Shown: one piece after another, positions 16,775-24,515 of the stretch
How positions within the stretch are numbered: position 1 is the first letter of the stretch
Layout of the letters: each line of letters starts with the position of its first letter
Assembly: GCA_004173235.1 (NCBI GenBank)
Contig: SEAC01000015.1
Span: forward strand, 310,001 to 374,000
Source: Chitinophagaceae bacterium
Lineage (GTDB): Bacteria > Bacteroidota > Bacteroidia > Chitinophagales > Chitinophagaceae
Direction: 5' to 3'
DNA length: 64,000 nucleotides
Program-made: the position numbers and the translations under genes
Notes under the pieces: generated by a model
Told to the model about the DNA's origin: nothing
What the model saw: the letters and a program-made list of their open reading frames with translations, nothing else
Database searches by the model: none

Positions 16775-17770
16775 GTGTCGACGAAATACACGAAAGAAAC
16801 ATACCTGTACTGGTACGAGCTGATGCAACTGATCCGTCAGTTTGAGCTGATGGCTGAGGAAAAGTATAAGATGGAAGGCAAGATCCGCGGCTTTTTCCAT
16901 GCCTACGTGGGCCAGGAGGCGATCGCCGCCGGCTGTATGACGGCTACGCGTCCCGAGGATCCCTTCATCACCGCTTACCGCGACCACGGTCTTGCCATCG
17001 CAAAAGGCATTTCGGTAAACTCGTGCATGGCCGAGCTCTATGGCAAAGCCACGGGCAACGCCAAGGGCAAGGGTGGATCGATGCACTTCTTCGGCAAGGA
17101 GCAGGCTTTCTACGGCGGCCACGGCATCGTGGGCGCACAGATCGGCACCGGGGCAGGCCTGGCATTCGCTGAAAAGTACCGCGGCACCGACAACGTGTGC
17201 CTCGCCTACTTCGGTGATGGTGCCGCCCGCCAGGGTATGCTCCACGAAACCTTCAACCTCGCCATGACCTGGAAGTTGCCGGTGATCTTTATCTGCGAAA
17301 ACAACAACTACGCGATGGGCACTTCCATCCAGCGTACTTCCAACATCGTCGACATCTACAAGCTTGCCGACGCCTACGAAATGCCGAGCGATGTGATCGA
17401 CGGCATGAGCGCCGAGGCAGTGCACGAAGGTGTAAGCCGCGCCGTCAAGCGTGCCCGCGAAGGCGACGGTCCGACGCTGCTCGAGATCAAGACCTACCGC
17501 TACAAAGGCCACTCCATCTCCGACCCGCAGAAATACCGCACGAAGGAAGAAGTGGAAGAATACAAGAGCAAGGACCCCATCGCGATGCTGCTTTCTACCA
17601 TCAAAGAAGGCAATCTTGCAACCGACGAAGAGATCCAGGCGATCAACGAACGCGTGGATGCCGCCGTTGGCGAAAGCGTGAAATTCGCGGAAGAATCGCC
17701 CTGGCCCGATGACAGCGAAGTGTACAAAGACATTTACGTAGACCAGAACTATCCTTTCATAACCGACTAA
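16775..17770 (+). CDS. pdhA: Pyruvate dehydrogenase E1 component, alpha subunit
   Basis: A 331-residue thiamine-diphosphate enzyme subunit that decarboxylates pyruvate for acetyl-CoA synthesis, working with E1 beta and E2, neither of which is in the window. The ThDP motif runs from YFGDGAARQGMLHETFNLA through FICENN near residues 147-180. HAYVGQEAI near residue 43 and the phosphorylation-loop-like YRYKGHSISDPQKYR near 240 are typical. The start is GTG at 16775 (STKYTKETYLYWYELM), as no ATG lies nearby and this matches family length. Confidence 0.96.
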   Translation: MSTKYTKETYLYWYELMQLIRQFELMAEEKYKMEGKIRGFFHAYVGQEAIAAGCMTATRPEDPFITAYRDHGLAIAKGISVNSCMAELYGKATGNAKGKGGSMHFFGKEQAFYGGHGIVGAQIGTGAGLAFAEKYRGTDNVCLAYFGDGAARQGMLHETFNLAMTWKLPVIFICENNNYAMGTSIQRTSNIVDIYKLADAYEMPSDVIDGMSAEAVHEGVSRAVKRAREGDGPTLLEIKTYRYKGHSISDPQKYRTKEEVEEYKSKDPIAMLLSTIKEGNLATDEEIQAINERVDAAVGESVKFAEESPWPDDSEVYKDIYVDQNYPFITD

Positions 17771-17789
17771 CACAAATAGAGTACTCTAA

Positions 17790-18311
17790 GTGAAAGCTTC
17801 CGATGCCGCTTTCCGCGCAGAAGAATACTTCCGCATGGACTCGCTTCGCCTCGCCCTCAATGGCGACGGTGTGAACCCGGGCTTCGCGAAGATCGCCGAC
17901 AAGTACAGCGGCACCAGGGCAGGCGAGCTCGCCAGCTACTACGCCGGTGTGATCTCCCTCCAGCTCAACGACCCGACAAAGGCCGCTAAATATCTTTCCG
18001 ACTTCTCTACCGATGCGCCCCAGGTGCAGGCACGCGCCTACAAGCTTCTGGCCGATGCACAGGCAGAGCAAGGCAAGAATGCCGATGCGTTCACGAACTA
18101 TAAGAAAGCTGCACACCATTTTGAGCAGGACGAAGCAAATGCTTCCGAATACCTGTTCACTGCAGCCTATTTCGCACACCGCATTCTCAACGACAGCAAG
18201 GGTGCAACCGACCTGTATCGCGAGCTGAAAACGAAATTCCCCCGCACGCAGCGCGGCATCGAAGCCGACAAGTACCTTGCGCAGCTGGGTGTTTATTCCA
18301 ACGATAAGTAA
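17790..18311 (+). CDS. TPR-repeat protein lacking its expected N-terminal membrane anchor
   Basis: A 173-residue tetratricopeptide repeat protein starting at GTG 17790; the codon before it is an in-frame TAA. The sequence begins at AAFRAEEYFRMDSLRLALNG, and from memory Bacteroidota relatives carry about 60 further residues with one membrane helix before this block. Here the space is taken by the pdhA stop and a 19-bp gap, so the anchor appears lost. TPR helices cover about residues 30-165. Function is unknown; without the anchor it should be cytoplasmic. It may be co-transcribed with pdhA and ribH. Confidence 0.75.
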   Translation: MKASDAAFRAEEYFRMDSLRLALNGDGVNPGFAKIADKYSGTRAGELASYYAGVISLQLNDPTKAAKYLSDFSTDAPQVQARAYKLLADAQAEQGKNADAFTNYKKAAHHFEQDEANASEYLFTAAYFAHRILNDSKGATDLYRELKTKFPRTQRGIEADKYLAQLGVYSNDK

Positions 18312-18320
18312 GCAATTTTC

Positions 18321-18827
18321 ATGGCCGATATCAACGACAGCCGTTTGATGAATTGGAACGAGGGCATCCCTGAACTTCAGGATGCCCTTGTTGTTTTGGT
18401 GAAGACCGAATGGAACGCGCACACGGTAGATGCCCTGGAAGAAGGCGCGCTCCGTGTGCTCGCGGCAAGCGGCGTGCGCAGCGAAACGCTGCTCGTGCCC
18501 GGGGCCGTAGAAATACCGTTCGCCATCCGCCACTACTGGAAGCAACGCAAGAAGAAGGACCGTCCCGCTGCGTTCATTGCACTGGGTTGCGTGCTCCGCG
18601 GCGATACACCGCACTTCGAATACGTTTGCCAGGCAGTGACCAGCGGCGTAATGCAACTCAACCTGATGCTGCCCGTTCCCAGCATCTTCGGTGTGCTTAC
18701 CGTCAACAGCCAGCAGCAGGCCGACGAGCGCATTGGCGGCCGCCACGGCCATAAAGGCGAAGAAGCGGCGGTCACCGCACTCAAGATGATCCGCTTCAGC
18801 CAGCGGCTCAAAAAGAAAGACGAATGA
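18321..18827 (+). CDS. ribH: 6,7-dimethyl-8-ribityllumazine synthase
   Basis: A 168-residue enzyme for the penultimate step of riboflavin synthesis, condensing 3,4-dihydroxy-2-butanone 4-phosphate with the ribitylaminouracil. Key blocks: LVPGAVEIPFAI (~58-69), ALGCVLRGDTPHFEYVCQ (~86-103, catalytic His in TPHFEYV), FGVLT (~123) and RIGGRHGHKGEEAA (~136-149). It starts 9 bp after the TPR gene and overlaps the next gene by 4 bp (ATGA), so translation is probably coupled. Confidence 0.95.
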   Translation: MADINDSRLMNWNEGIPELQDALVVLVKTEWNAHTVDALEEGALRVLAASGVRSETLLVPGAVEIPFAIRHYWKQRKKKDRPAAFIALGCVLRGDTPHFEYVCQAVTSGVMQLNLMLPVPSIFGVLTVNSQQQADERIGGRHGHKGEEAAVTALKMIRFSQRLKKKDE

Positions 18828-19543
18828 CGGTTCAACTCTTTGTTCCCTGCTTCGTAGACCAGCTTTACCCAGACACTGCCTTCAATATGATCAAGGTGCT
18901 GGAGAAGGCGGGCTGCACCGTTCGCTATAATCCCGAGCAAACCTGCTGCGGGCAGCCGGCATTCAATGCAGGCTTCCTCGACGACGCGCGCACGGTATGC
19001 AGCAAGTTCCTCGCAGATTTCGATCCCGAGTATCCCATCGTTGCGCCCAGTGCATCTTGCGTGGGCTTTGTGCGCAACTATTATGGCAAGCTGTTCGACA
19101 ACTCGTCGCAGCACCACCGCGTGCAGGCGATCCGCAATAATATCTTCGAGCTCAGCGAATTTCTCGTGCAAAAGCTTGGTGTCACCAACTTCGGGGCAAA
19201 GCTCCCGGGCAAGGCCACCTACCACGACTCCTGCGCAGGCCTCCGCGAATGCCGCATCAAAGAAGAGCCGCGCCAATTGCTCATGAACGTTGAAGGCCTC
19301 GAGCTGACCGAGCTTGCCGATGTGGAGACCTGCTGCGGCTTCGGCGGAACGTTCGCGGTAAAGTTTGAATCCATCTCTGTGGGCATGGGTGAACAGAAAG
19401 TAGACAATGCCCTCGCCACCGGCGCCGAATACCTCATCTCTACCGACCTTTCGTGCCTCATGCACCTCCAGGGTTATATCACCAGGCACAACTCGCCGAT
19501 CAAGACGATGCACCTTGCCGATGTGCTCGCGAGCGGCTGGTAG
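18824..19543 (+). CDS. CCG-domain (Fe-S) protein, LutA/YkgE-like
   Basis: A 239-residue protein with two cysteine-rich CCG domains. The first has PCFVDQLYP and TCCGQPAFNAG (~7-55); the second has YHDSCAGLRECRI and ETCCGFGGTF (~132-190). LutA/YkgE proteins belong to the LutABC lactate-oxidation complex and to heterodisulfide reductase-like complexes (family knowledge). LutB and LutC are absent nearby, so the partner is unknown. It overlaps ribH by 4 bp. Confidence 0.88.
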   Translation: MTVQLFVPCFVDQLYPDTAFNMIKVLEKAGCTVRYNPEQTCCGQPAFNAGFLDDARTVCSKFLADFDPEYPIVAPSASCVGFVRNYYGKLFDNSSQHHRVQAIRNNIFELSEFLVQKLGVTNFGAKLPGKATYHDSCAGLRECRIKEEPRQLLMNVEGLELTELADVETCCGFGGTFAVKFESISVGMGEQKVDNALATGAEYLISTDLSCLMHLQGYITRHNSPIKTMHLADVLASGW

Positions 19544-19561
19544 AATCCTCCCGGGCTTCAC

Positions 19562-19569
19562 TATTTTAG
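19562..19569 (+). promoter_or_regulatory. -7 promoter element of the EVE gene
   Basis: TATTTTAG lies 18 nt before the ATG at 19588 and fits the local TAnnTTnG pattern. Confidence 0.4.
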
Positions 19570-19587
19570 CGCGCAAGCAAATCACCT

Positions 19588-20007
19588 ATGGCATATTGGC
19601 TCATCAAATCCGAACCTTTCAAATACAGCTGGGAACAATTCGAAAAGGATGGACGCACGTTTTGGGACGGTGTGCGCAACTATGCTGCACGCAATAATCT
19701 GCGCGCAATGAAGAAGGGTGACCAGCTCTTTTTTTATCATAGCAACGAAGGACTCGAGATCGTAGGCATCGCCAAAGTGGTGAAGGAAGCCTACCAGGAT
19801 CCAACCACCGACGAAGAAGCATGGGTAGTAGTGGATGTGGCGCCCGTAAAACGGCTGAAAAAGCCGGTGTCGCTTAAAACCATTAAAGAAGACCCGAGGC
19901 TGAAAGACATGGCCCTGCTGCGTTTGAGCCGGCTGTCGGTGCAACCGGTTACCGACGAAGAATTTGCGATCGTGCTCGAATATGCAGGCACGAAGGCTTC
20001 GAAGTAG
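19588..20007 (+). CDS. EVE domain protein
   Basis: A 139-residue single-domain EVE protein. It begins AYWLIKSEPFKYSWEQFEKDG and contains WDGVRNYAARNNLRAMKKGDQLFFYHS, both typical of EVE domains of the YTH/PUA-like group, which bind modified bases in RNA or DNA. No restriction or toxin gene is adjacent, so a housekeeping nucleic-acid-binding role is more likely than a modification-dependent defence role. It is monocistronic. Confidence 0.92.
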   Translation: MAYWLIKSEPFKYSWEQFEKDGRTFWDGVRNYAARNNLRAMKKGDQLFFYHSNEGLEIVGIAKVVKEAYQDPTTDEEAWVVVDVAPVKRLKKPVSLKTIKEDPRLKDMALLRLSRLSVQPVTDEEFAIVLEYAGTKASK

Positions 20008-20091
20008 CAACGCCTTTGCACTTGTTTAGGGTTGCGTTCTGCGCCGCGGGATATAGCGCACGGGCGACAGGGCGCGAATGTAATTCACGCG

Positions 20092-20988
20092 TCAATAAAA
20101 AAGTTCTGGCCGGAGCTGGTGGCCCAGTGCGCCACCCAGCTCCATTAGCCAGGCGATGCCGAGGTGCACCATCAGGCCACCCCAGATGCTGCGCGTGTGC
20201 AGCGTAACCGCGCCCAGCAGCAATCCCCCGAAAAACGAAGAGATACACTCGCCGAGCGGCTTGCCAAAATGTATGGTGCAATAGAACACCGCCATGGGCA
20301 GCACGGCCGCTGCGCCAACATAACGGGCAAAGGCGATGATGAGAAATCCGCGGAAGAAAAGTTCGATCGTAATGAAATCGGAACCGTACGAAAGCTCGTA
20401 CAGCAGTTGGCCATTGGGGCCGGATGCGCGCACCGCGTCGATGTGCTGCCACTTCGGATACATGGCAAGAAAGTCTTTTTGCGCGGATGCCAGCGCGATG
20501 AGCGGAAGCATGAACAGCAGCATCCCGATGTAGGGCTTCATTCCGAATGAGCTGCGCCCGGTGCCGTAAAAGGGCTCATCGCTATGATAACGCTTCCAAA
20601 CGAGGTACAACAGCGTTGCCACCAGCAACAGCTTGTAGGGGTAATAAACGATTGTATGCCAGTAGTCCGATTCGATCACCGGAAGGGGCAACGCGATCTT
20701 GAGTGCGAAGAAGGCCGGCGCAACGAGCAGCAGGACGCCGAGCGCAGGCGTAAGTGGAATTTTTCTAATCCCCAATCCGCTCAGCCCATATGCCGTCCAG
20801 AAAGCGAAGGCGTACACACCGAACCAGGCCAGCAGCCTCCAGCCCACATGCAGCGAAGTGATCCGCGGCTCCACGCGAAAGTGGTAGTTGATGAACACGA
20901 GCAGTGCGGTGAAAAGGGCGCCTGCAACGAGCGCCGGCGCGGAAGCGGCTGTCTGGTAGCTGCGCAGGGCTCCGAAAAGGCTTTTCAA
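20092..20988 (-). CDS. CPBP (Abi-like) family membrane protein with altered motif 1
   Basis: A 298-residue protein with about eight membrane helices. The C-terminal CPBP/Abi domain has motif 1 as ITIELFFRGFLIIAF near residue 205, motif 2 FYCTIHFGKPLGE near 233 and motif 3 HLGIAWLMELGG near 273. Motif 1 in CPBP proteases is EExxxR; here the first Glu is Ile, leaving IE..FR, so glutamyl-type protease activity is uncertain. The start is TTG at 20988, as no ATG or GTG precedes the first helix. It is divergent from the small periplasmic protein gene. Confidence 0.85.
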   Translation of the reverse strand: MKSLFGALRSYQTAASAPALVAGALFTALLVFINYHFRVEPRITSLHVGWRLLAWFGVYAFAFWTAYGLSGLGIRKIPLTPALGVLLLVAPAFFALKIALPLPVIESDYWHTIVYYPYKLLLVATLLYLVWKRYHSDEPFYGTGRSSFGMKPYIGMLLFMLPLIALASAQKDFLAMYPKWQHIDAVRASGPNGQLLYELSYGSDFITIELFFRGFLIIAFARYVGAAAVLPMAVFYCTIHFGKPLGECISSFFGGLLLGAVTLHTRSIWGGLMVHLGIAWLMELGGALGHQLRPELFY

Positions 20989-21057
20989 GGGATGGGTAAA
21001 TTTTTAACCTCCGTTAACGGCAGGGCCACTAACTTACAGCTTCAAACAGTTACTGCC

Positions 21058-21447
21058 ATGAAAAAGCTTTTCTTCCTCCTCGCCATCGCCGTTGGCGTTT
21101 CCACCACCTCCCTCTATGCCCAGGAGCAGCGCGACCCCGCGCAGCAGGCCCAGCGCATGAGAGAACGCATGAAACCCGAACTGATGGAGCGGACCCATAT
21201 CACCGACCCACAGGCCAACCAGGTGCTTGACCTGTACCAGACGATGCGCCAGGAAATGCGCGCGGCCAGCACCCTTTCTGCCGACGACCGCCAGTCGAAA
21301 ATGAACGAAGCCAATGGCAAGTTCGAGAAGGCCCTTTTCCACATGGGCCTCACCGACCAGCAGCGTACCGATGTTGTAAACTATTTCGTGGAGCAACGCG
21401 AGCGCATGCGCAATCGCCAGCAAAACGGCCGCGCAGGCGGTAAATGA
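21058..21447 (+). CDS. Small helical periplasmic protein, unknown function
   Basis: A 129-residue exported protein: a signal peptide ends ...TTSLYAQ, then a charged, Met- and Gln-rich helical region (residues 25-125) with MRERMKPELMERTHITDPQANQ. The general look resembles Spy/CpxP-type or RNA-polymerase-unrelated helical periplasmic proteins, but I do not recognise a family with certainty. The C-terminus is basic (RNRQQNGRAGGK). A terminator follows at once, so it is monocistronic. Confidence 0.75.
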   Translation: MKKLFFLLAIAVGVSTTSLYAQEQRDPAQQAQRMRERMKPELMERTHITDPQANQVLDLYQTMRQEMRAASTLSADDRQSKMNEANGKFEKALFHMGLTDQQRTDVVNYFVEQRERMRNRQQNGRAGGK

Positions 21448-21468
21448 TCCACTGCGATAAACTATGTT

Positions 21469-21498
21469 GAAGCCGTCCCCTGGGGCGGCTTTTCTGTT
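21469..21498 (+). terminator. Terminator after the small periplasmic protein gene
   Basis: An imperfect hairpin, GAAGCCGTCCCC with GGGGCGGCTTTTC, is followed by a T-rich run. Confidence 0.7.
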
Positions 21499-21526
21499 TT
21501 AACTTGCGCTCCAATTCCTACACAAT

Positions 21527-21997
21527 ATGGCTGAAGACCTACAGATCGCACAAGGCACGCGCACCGAGCAATACGAAGCGCTCATACCGCAGATCAAAGG
21601 ATTGCTGCAAGGCGAGCCCGACCTAGTGGCCAACCTCGCAAATGTATCCGCGGCGCTGAAAGAGCAGTTCGGGTGGCTTTGGATCGGCTTTTACCTGGTG
21701 AAAGGCGATGAACTGGTGCTGGGACCCTTCCAGGGCCCAGTTGCCTGCACGCGCATCCGCAAGGGCAGGGGTGTGTGCGGCGCTGCATGGGAGCAGGCGC
21801 AAACGCTGGTGGTGCCCGATGTGGAGCGGTTTCCGGGCCATATTGCCTGCAGCTCGCTTTCGCGGTCGGAGATTGTTGTTCCGATGACCAAAGATGGAAT
21901 CGTGTGGGCCGTGCTGGACGTGGACAGCGCAGACCTCGCCACCTTCAACGACACCGATAAAAAATACCTGGAGCAGATCGTGGCGCTCATTCCCTGA
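21527..21997 (+). CDS. GAF-domain free methionine-(R)-sulfoxide reductase
   Basis: A 156-residue fRMsr-type enzyme that reduces free methionine-R-sulfoxide. It consists of one GAF domain. The three redox cysteines of the family are present in ACTRIRKGRGVCGAAW (~residues 75-90) and HIACSSLSRSEIVVP (~105-119). The usual Asp after HIAC is Ser here. The C-terminal VLDVDSADLATFNDTDKKYLE is also characteristic. A -7-like TAACTTGC (21500-21507) directly follows the upstream terminator. Confidence 0.92.
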   Translation: MAEDLQIAQGTRTEQYEALIPQIKGLLQGEPDLVANLANVSAALKEQFGWLWIGFYLVKGDELVLGPFQGPVACTRIRKGRGVCGAAWEQAQTLVVPDVERFPGHIACSSLSRSEIVVPMTKDGIVWAVLDVDSADLATFNDTDKKYLEQIVALIP

Positions 21998-22154
21998 TCT
22001 CCTTTTTTGGGAGCTTGCACGTGATTGTTGCCCGCTGATGGCACTGTATTTCGACTTCGCTGCGCACAGTCCTAACGACGACCTCGACGAAGGCGAAACG
22101 GCCCGCCTTGGTGAAGACATCTCGGGCATCATCTGATTGCGCGAACTTCGCGGC

Positions 22155-22958
22155 ATGTCCACCGCTTCGGCCTATAAAGGCAACATCCCGCAGAACTACG
22201 AGCAATACCTCGGCCCGATCCTCTTCGAGCCGTTCGCTGCCGATCTTGCGGCACGCGTTCCGGAAGGAGCCCGCTCCGTGCTTGAAATCGCCTGCGGAAC
22301 CGGTCGCGTTACCCATCACCTCGATAAGCGTTTGGCAGTGGATGCGCGCCTTATCGCTTCGGATCTCAACCCCGACATGCTCGGTGTGGCGCGCAGCGTC
22401 GTTTTTAGTCCGCGCATAGAGTGGGTGGAAGCAGATGCGCAAAAGCTGCCTTTTGCAGATGCTTCGTTCGATGCAGTGCTCTGCCAGTTCGGGGTGATGT
22501 TCTTCCCGGATAAGCTGCAGGCCTTTCGCGAGGTATACCGCGTGCTGCAGCGGGGCGGCACTTTCCTTTTCAACACATGGGACGGCTATTCGGTAAACCC
22601 GCGCGCTGCGCTCGTGGCACAGGTGATGCGCGAAGAGCTTGGCGATGCGACGCCGGATTTCCTGAGCGTCGGGCCTTACAGCTTTCACAACGAGGCGCGG
22701 ATTGCTTTGTTGATGGAGGAAGCCGAATTTGGATCGGTATGCATTCGGAAAGTGGCACGCACGGCGTCGTTTCAGCATCCCAACGAGTTGGTAGATGGTT
22801 TCGTGGATGGCTCACCGTTAGGAGCGTACCTCGACAAGCTGGGAGGAGCGATGCGTTTGCGGATCAAGACGCGACTGCATACGGCGCTGGGAGTGCAGCA
22901 GAACCACTATGGCAATAGTGTGCCCATGCAGGCGATCGTAGTGGAAGCGATCAAGTGA
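22155..22958 (+). CDS. Class I SAM-dependent methyltransferase
   Basis: A 267-residue soluble methyltransferase. Motif I is VLEIACGTGRVTHHL (~residues 41-55), the acidic end of strand 2 is ASDLNPDML (~67), and the post-motif block LPFADASFDAVLCQFGVMFFPD (~90-112) is of the UbiE/BioC-like methyltransf_11 type. The substrate cannot be told from sequence. The ATG at 22155 is preferred to a TTG at 22137. The 157 bp before it contain no other supported gene. Confidence 0.88.
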   Translation: MSTASAYKGNIPQNYEQYLGPILFEPFAADLAARVPEGARSVLEIACGTGRVTHHLDKRLAVDARLIASDLNPDMLGVARSVVFSPRIEWVEADAQKLPFADASFDAVLCQFGVMFFPDKLQAFREVYRVLQRGGTFLFNTWDGYSVNPRAALVAQVMREELGDATPDFLSVGPYSFHNEARIALLMEEAEFGSVCIRKVARTASFQHPNELVDGFVDGSPLGAYLDKLGGAMRLRIKTRLHTALGVQQNHYGNSVPMQAIVVEAIK

Positions 22959-22960
22959 GG

Positions 22961-23110
22961 TTAATCTGAAAGAAGCTGATCGAGTAATTCTTCGTTGTAT
23001 TGCTGAAGCTCGAGCTTACGGAACTGCTGGTAAAACCAGGCACATACGCCGAGCGACAGTACGAAGCTGATCTCGTTGACGCGTTCTGCAATGAAGTTCC
23101 CAATCGCCAT
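22961..23110 (-). CDS. 49-residue single-helix membrane protein
   Basis: A short open frame, MAIGNFIAERVNEISFVLSL..., with one membrane helix near residues 13-30 and a charged C-terminal helix rich in Gln, Glu and Leu. Upstream on the minus strand an AGGGCTTTTGCAC sequence may be its -7 element. It converges with the methyltransferase gene (2 bp between stop codons) and is divergent from prfB. Coding status rests on the helix pattern and on tidy packing between neighbours; function unknown. Confidence 0.55.
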   Translation of the reverse strand: MAIGNFIAERVNEISFVLSLGVCAWFYQQFRKLELQQYNEELLDQLLSD

Positions 23111-23182
23111 GGTAAGGGTGTTTGGGGAAAAAGTGCAAAAGCCCTGCCAGTCTCCGGCGGCGTTCCAACGAACAACGTGAAT

Positions 23183-23270
23183 GGTCAATCGTCAATCTCT
23201 TCTCAAAACTCAAAACTCATTACTCATTACCACATTACCACATTCCCCATTACCCCATTATCACACCCAT
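23183..23270. repeat. Word array upstream of prfB
   Basis: Successive words: gtcaatcgtcaatc, tcaaaactcaaaactc, attactcattaccac, attaccacattcccc, attaccccattatc. The actcattactcatt word is the reverse complement of the gagtaatgagt array at 43556-43620. The gtcaatcgtcaatc word resembles 57409-57450. Confidence 0.75.
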
Positions 23271-23279
23271 TCCTCCCCT

Positions 23280-23287
23280 TATCTTTG
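23280..23287 (+). promoter_or_regulatory. -7 promoter element of prfB, leaderless spacing
   Basis: TATCTTTG matches the consensus. Six nt separate it from the ATG at 23294, predicting a leaderless or nearly leaderless mRNA. Confidence 0.6.
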
Positions 23288-23293
23288 CGCCCT

Positions 23294-24386
23294 ATGACAC
23301 AAGAAGCGATTAAAGATATGAGGGACCGCGTTGTTGTCCTGAGGAGGTTTCTTTGACGTCGAGAACCGACGCCATAAGATAACCCAGGATAAACAAATGT
23401 CCCTGTCGCCCGGTTTTTGGGACGACAATGCCCGCGCAACGGGTATGCTCAAGGAAATCAAGGTAAACGAATACTGGACCGGCCTTTACGAATCGGTAGA
23501 GGGCGCCGTGGAAGATTTCGCCGTGCTCTTCGAATTCTGGAAGGAAGGAGAGGGGTCGGAAGACGACGTGCGCGTGGCCTACGACAAGGCCCTTGCCGCC
23601 ATCGAAGACGCGGAGTTCAAAAGCACGCTCAACCAACCCGAAGACGAGCTGCCTGCCGTGCTGCAGATCAACTCGGGCGCGGGCGGCACCGAAAGCCAGG
23701 ACTGGGCCGAAATGCTGGCACGGATGTACCGGATGTATGGCGAGCGCCAGGGCTGGAGCGTTACCGAGCTCGATTGGACCGATGGCGATGGTGCGGGCAT
23801 TAAAACCGCCACCTACCAGTTCGACGGACCATTTGCGTACGGCTTCCTCAAGGCCGAAAGCGGTGTTCACCGCCTCGTGCGCATCTCGCCCTTCGACTCG
23901 AACGCCCGCCGTCACACTTCGTTCGTATCCGTGTTCGTATACCCGCTGGTCGACAACTCCATCGAGATCGAGATCAAGCCTGCCGACATCAAGATGGAAA
24001 CATCGCGAAGCGGCGGCGCCGGCGGACAGAACGTGAACAAGGTCGAAACGAAGGTGCAGCTCACGCACATTCCCACGGGCATCGTTGTGGTTTGCCAGCA
24101 GGATCGTTCGCAGCTGGGCAACCGCGAGCGCGCGATGGAAATGCTCCGTAGCCGTCTGTACGAGATCGAGCTGCGCAAGCGCAATGAAGCGAAGGATGCC
24201 GTGAATGCCAACAAGAAAAAGATCGAGTGGGGCTCGCAGATCCGCAGCTACGTGTTTCACCCTTACAAGATGATCAAAGACCACCGCACCGATTACGAAG
24301 TAGGCAACATCGGCCCCGTGATGGACGGCGAACTCGATGGTTTCATCAAGGCCTACCTGATGTCGCAAAAAGACGAAGAATCGTAG
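23294..24386 (+). CDS. prfB: Peptide chain release factor 2 (programmed +1 frameshift)
   Basis: RF2 recognises UGA and UAA stop codons. Frame 1 codes 20 residues from ATG 23294 to an in-frame TGA at 23354-23356; translation must shift +1 there and continue from GAC 23355 for 343 residues, giving 363 in total, the normal RF2 length. The stop-codon-recognition SPF motif ([11 protein letters not shown], ~199) and the catalytic GGQ motif ([17 protein letters not shown], ~240) are intact. Without the shift only a 20-residue peptide would be made. The ATG at 23397, inside the second frame, should not be used as the start. Confidence 0.96.
23342..23357 (+). promoter_or_regulatory. prfB autoregulatory frameshift site
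   Basis: AGGAGG, a 3-nt spacer TTT, the slippery CTT and the UGA-C stop context reproduce the classic RF2 recoding site. Low RF2 lets ribosomes pause at UGA and slip +1. The internal Shine-Dalgarno AGGAGG is notable because gene starts in this window lack such sequences. Confidence 0.93.
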
Positions 24387-24462
24387 AAACGCGCTATGCG
24401 CGTCTCCCGAATGTGGTAATGTGAGACAGCCGTTTGATGGTATCAACCTGGTATGTCCAACG

Positions 24463-24506
24463 TTACCAATAAACCAGTAAACCGATCAACTAATAACCCA
24501 ATAAAC
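24463..24506 (+). repeat. 'accaataaac' word array ahead of pruA
   Basis: Words: taccaataaaccagtaa, accgatcaactaataa, cccaataaacgc. The array is open in the pruA frame and would add an Asn/Pro-rich false N-terminus. It belongs to the family at 16692, 28440 and 39843. Confidence 0.75.
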
Positions 24507-24515
24507 GCTTTCTCC

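Noticed and set aside
21998-22154. A short gene or a solo repeat copy before the methyltransferase gene
   Set aside because: The stretch tttcgacttcgctgcgcac loosely resembles the 53-kb repeat core but lacks the palindrome, and the open frames across it continue from the fRMsr gene in another frame.
23397-24386. prfB starting at the internal ATG without frameshift
   Set aside because: The upstream 20-codon frame, the AGGAGG-spacer-CTT-TGA-C signal and the conserved N-terminus show the normal RF2 recoding arrangement.
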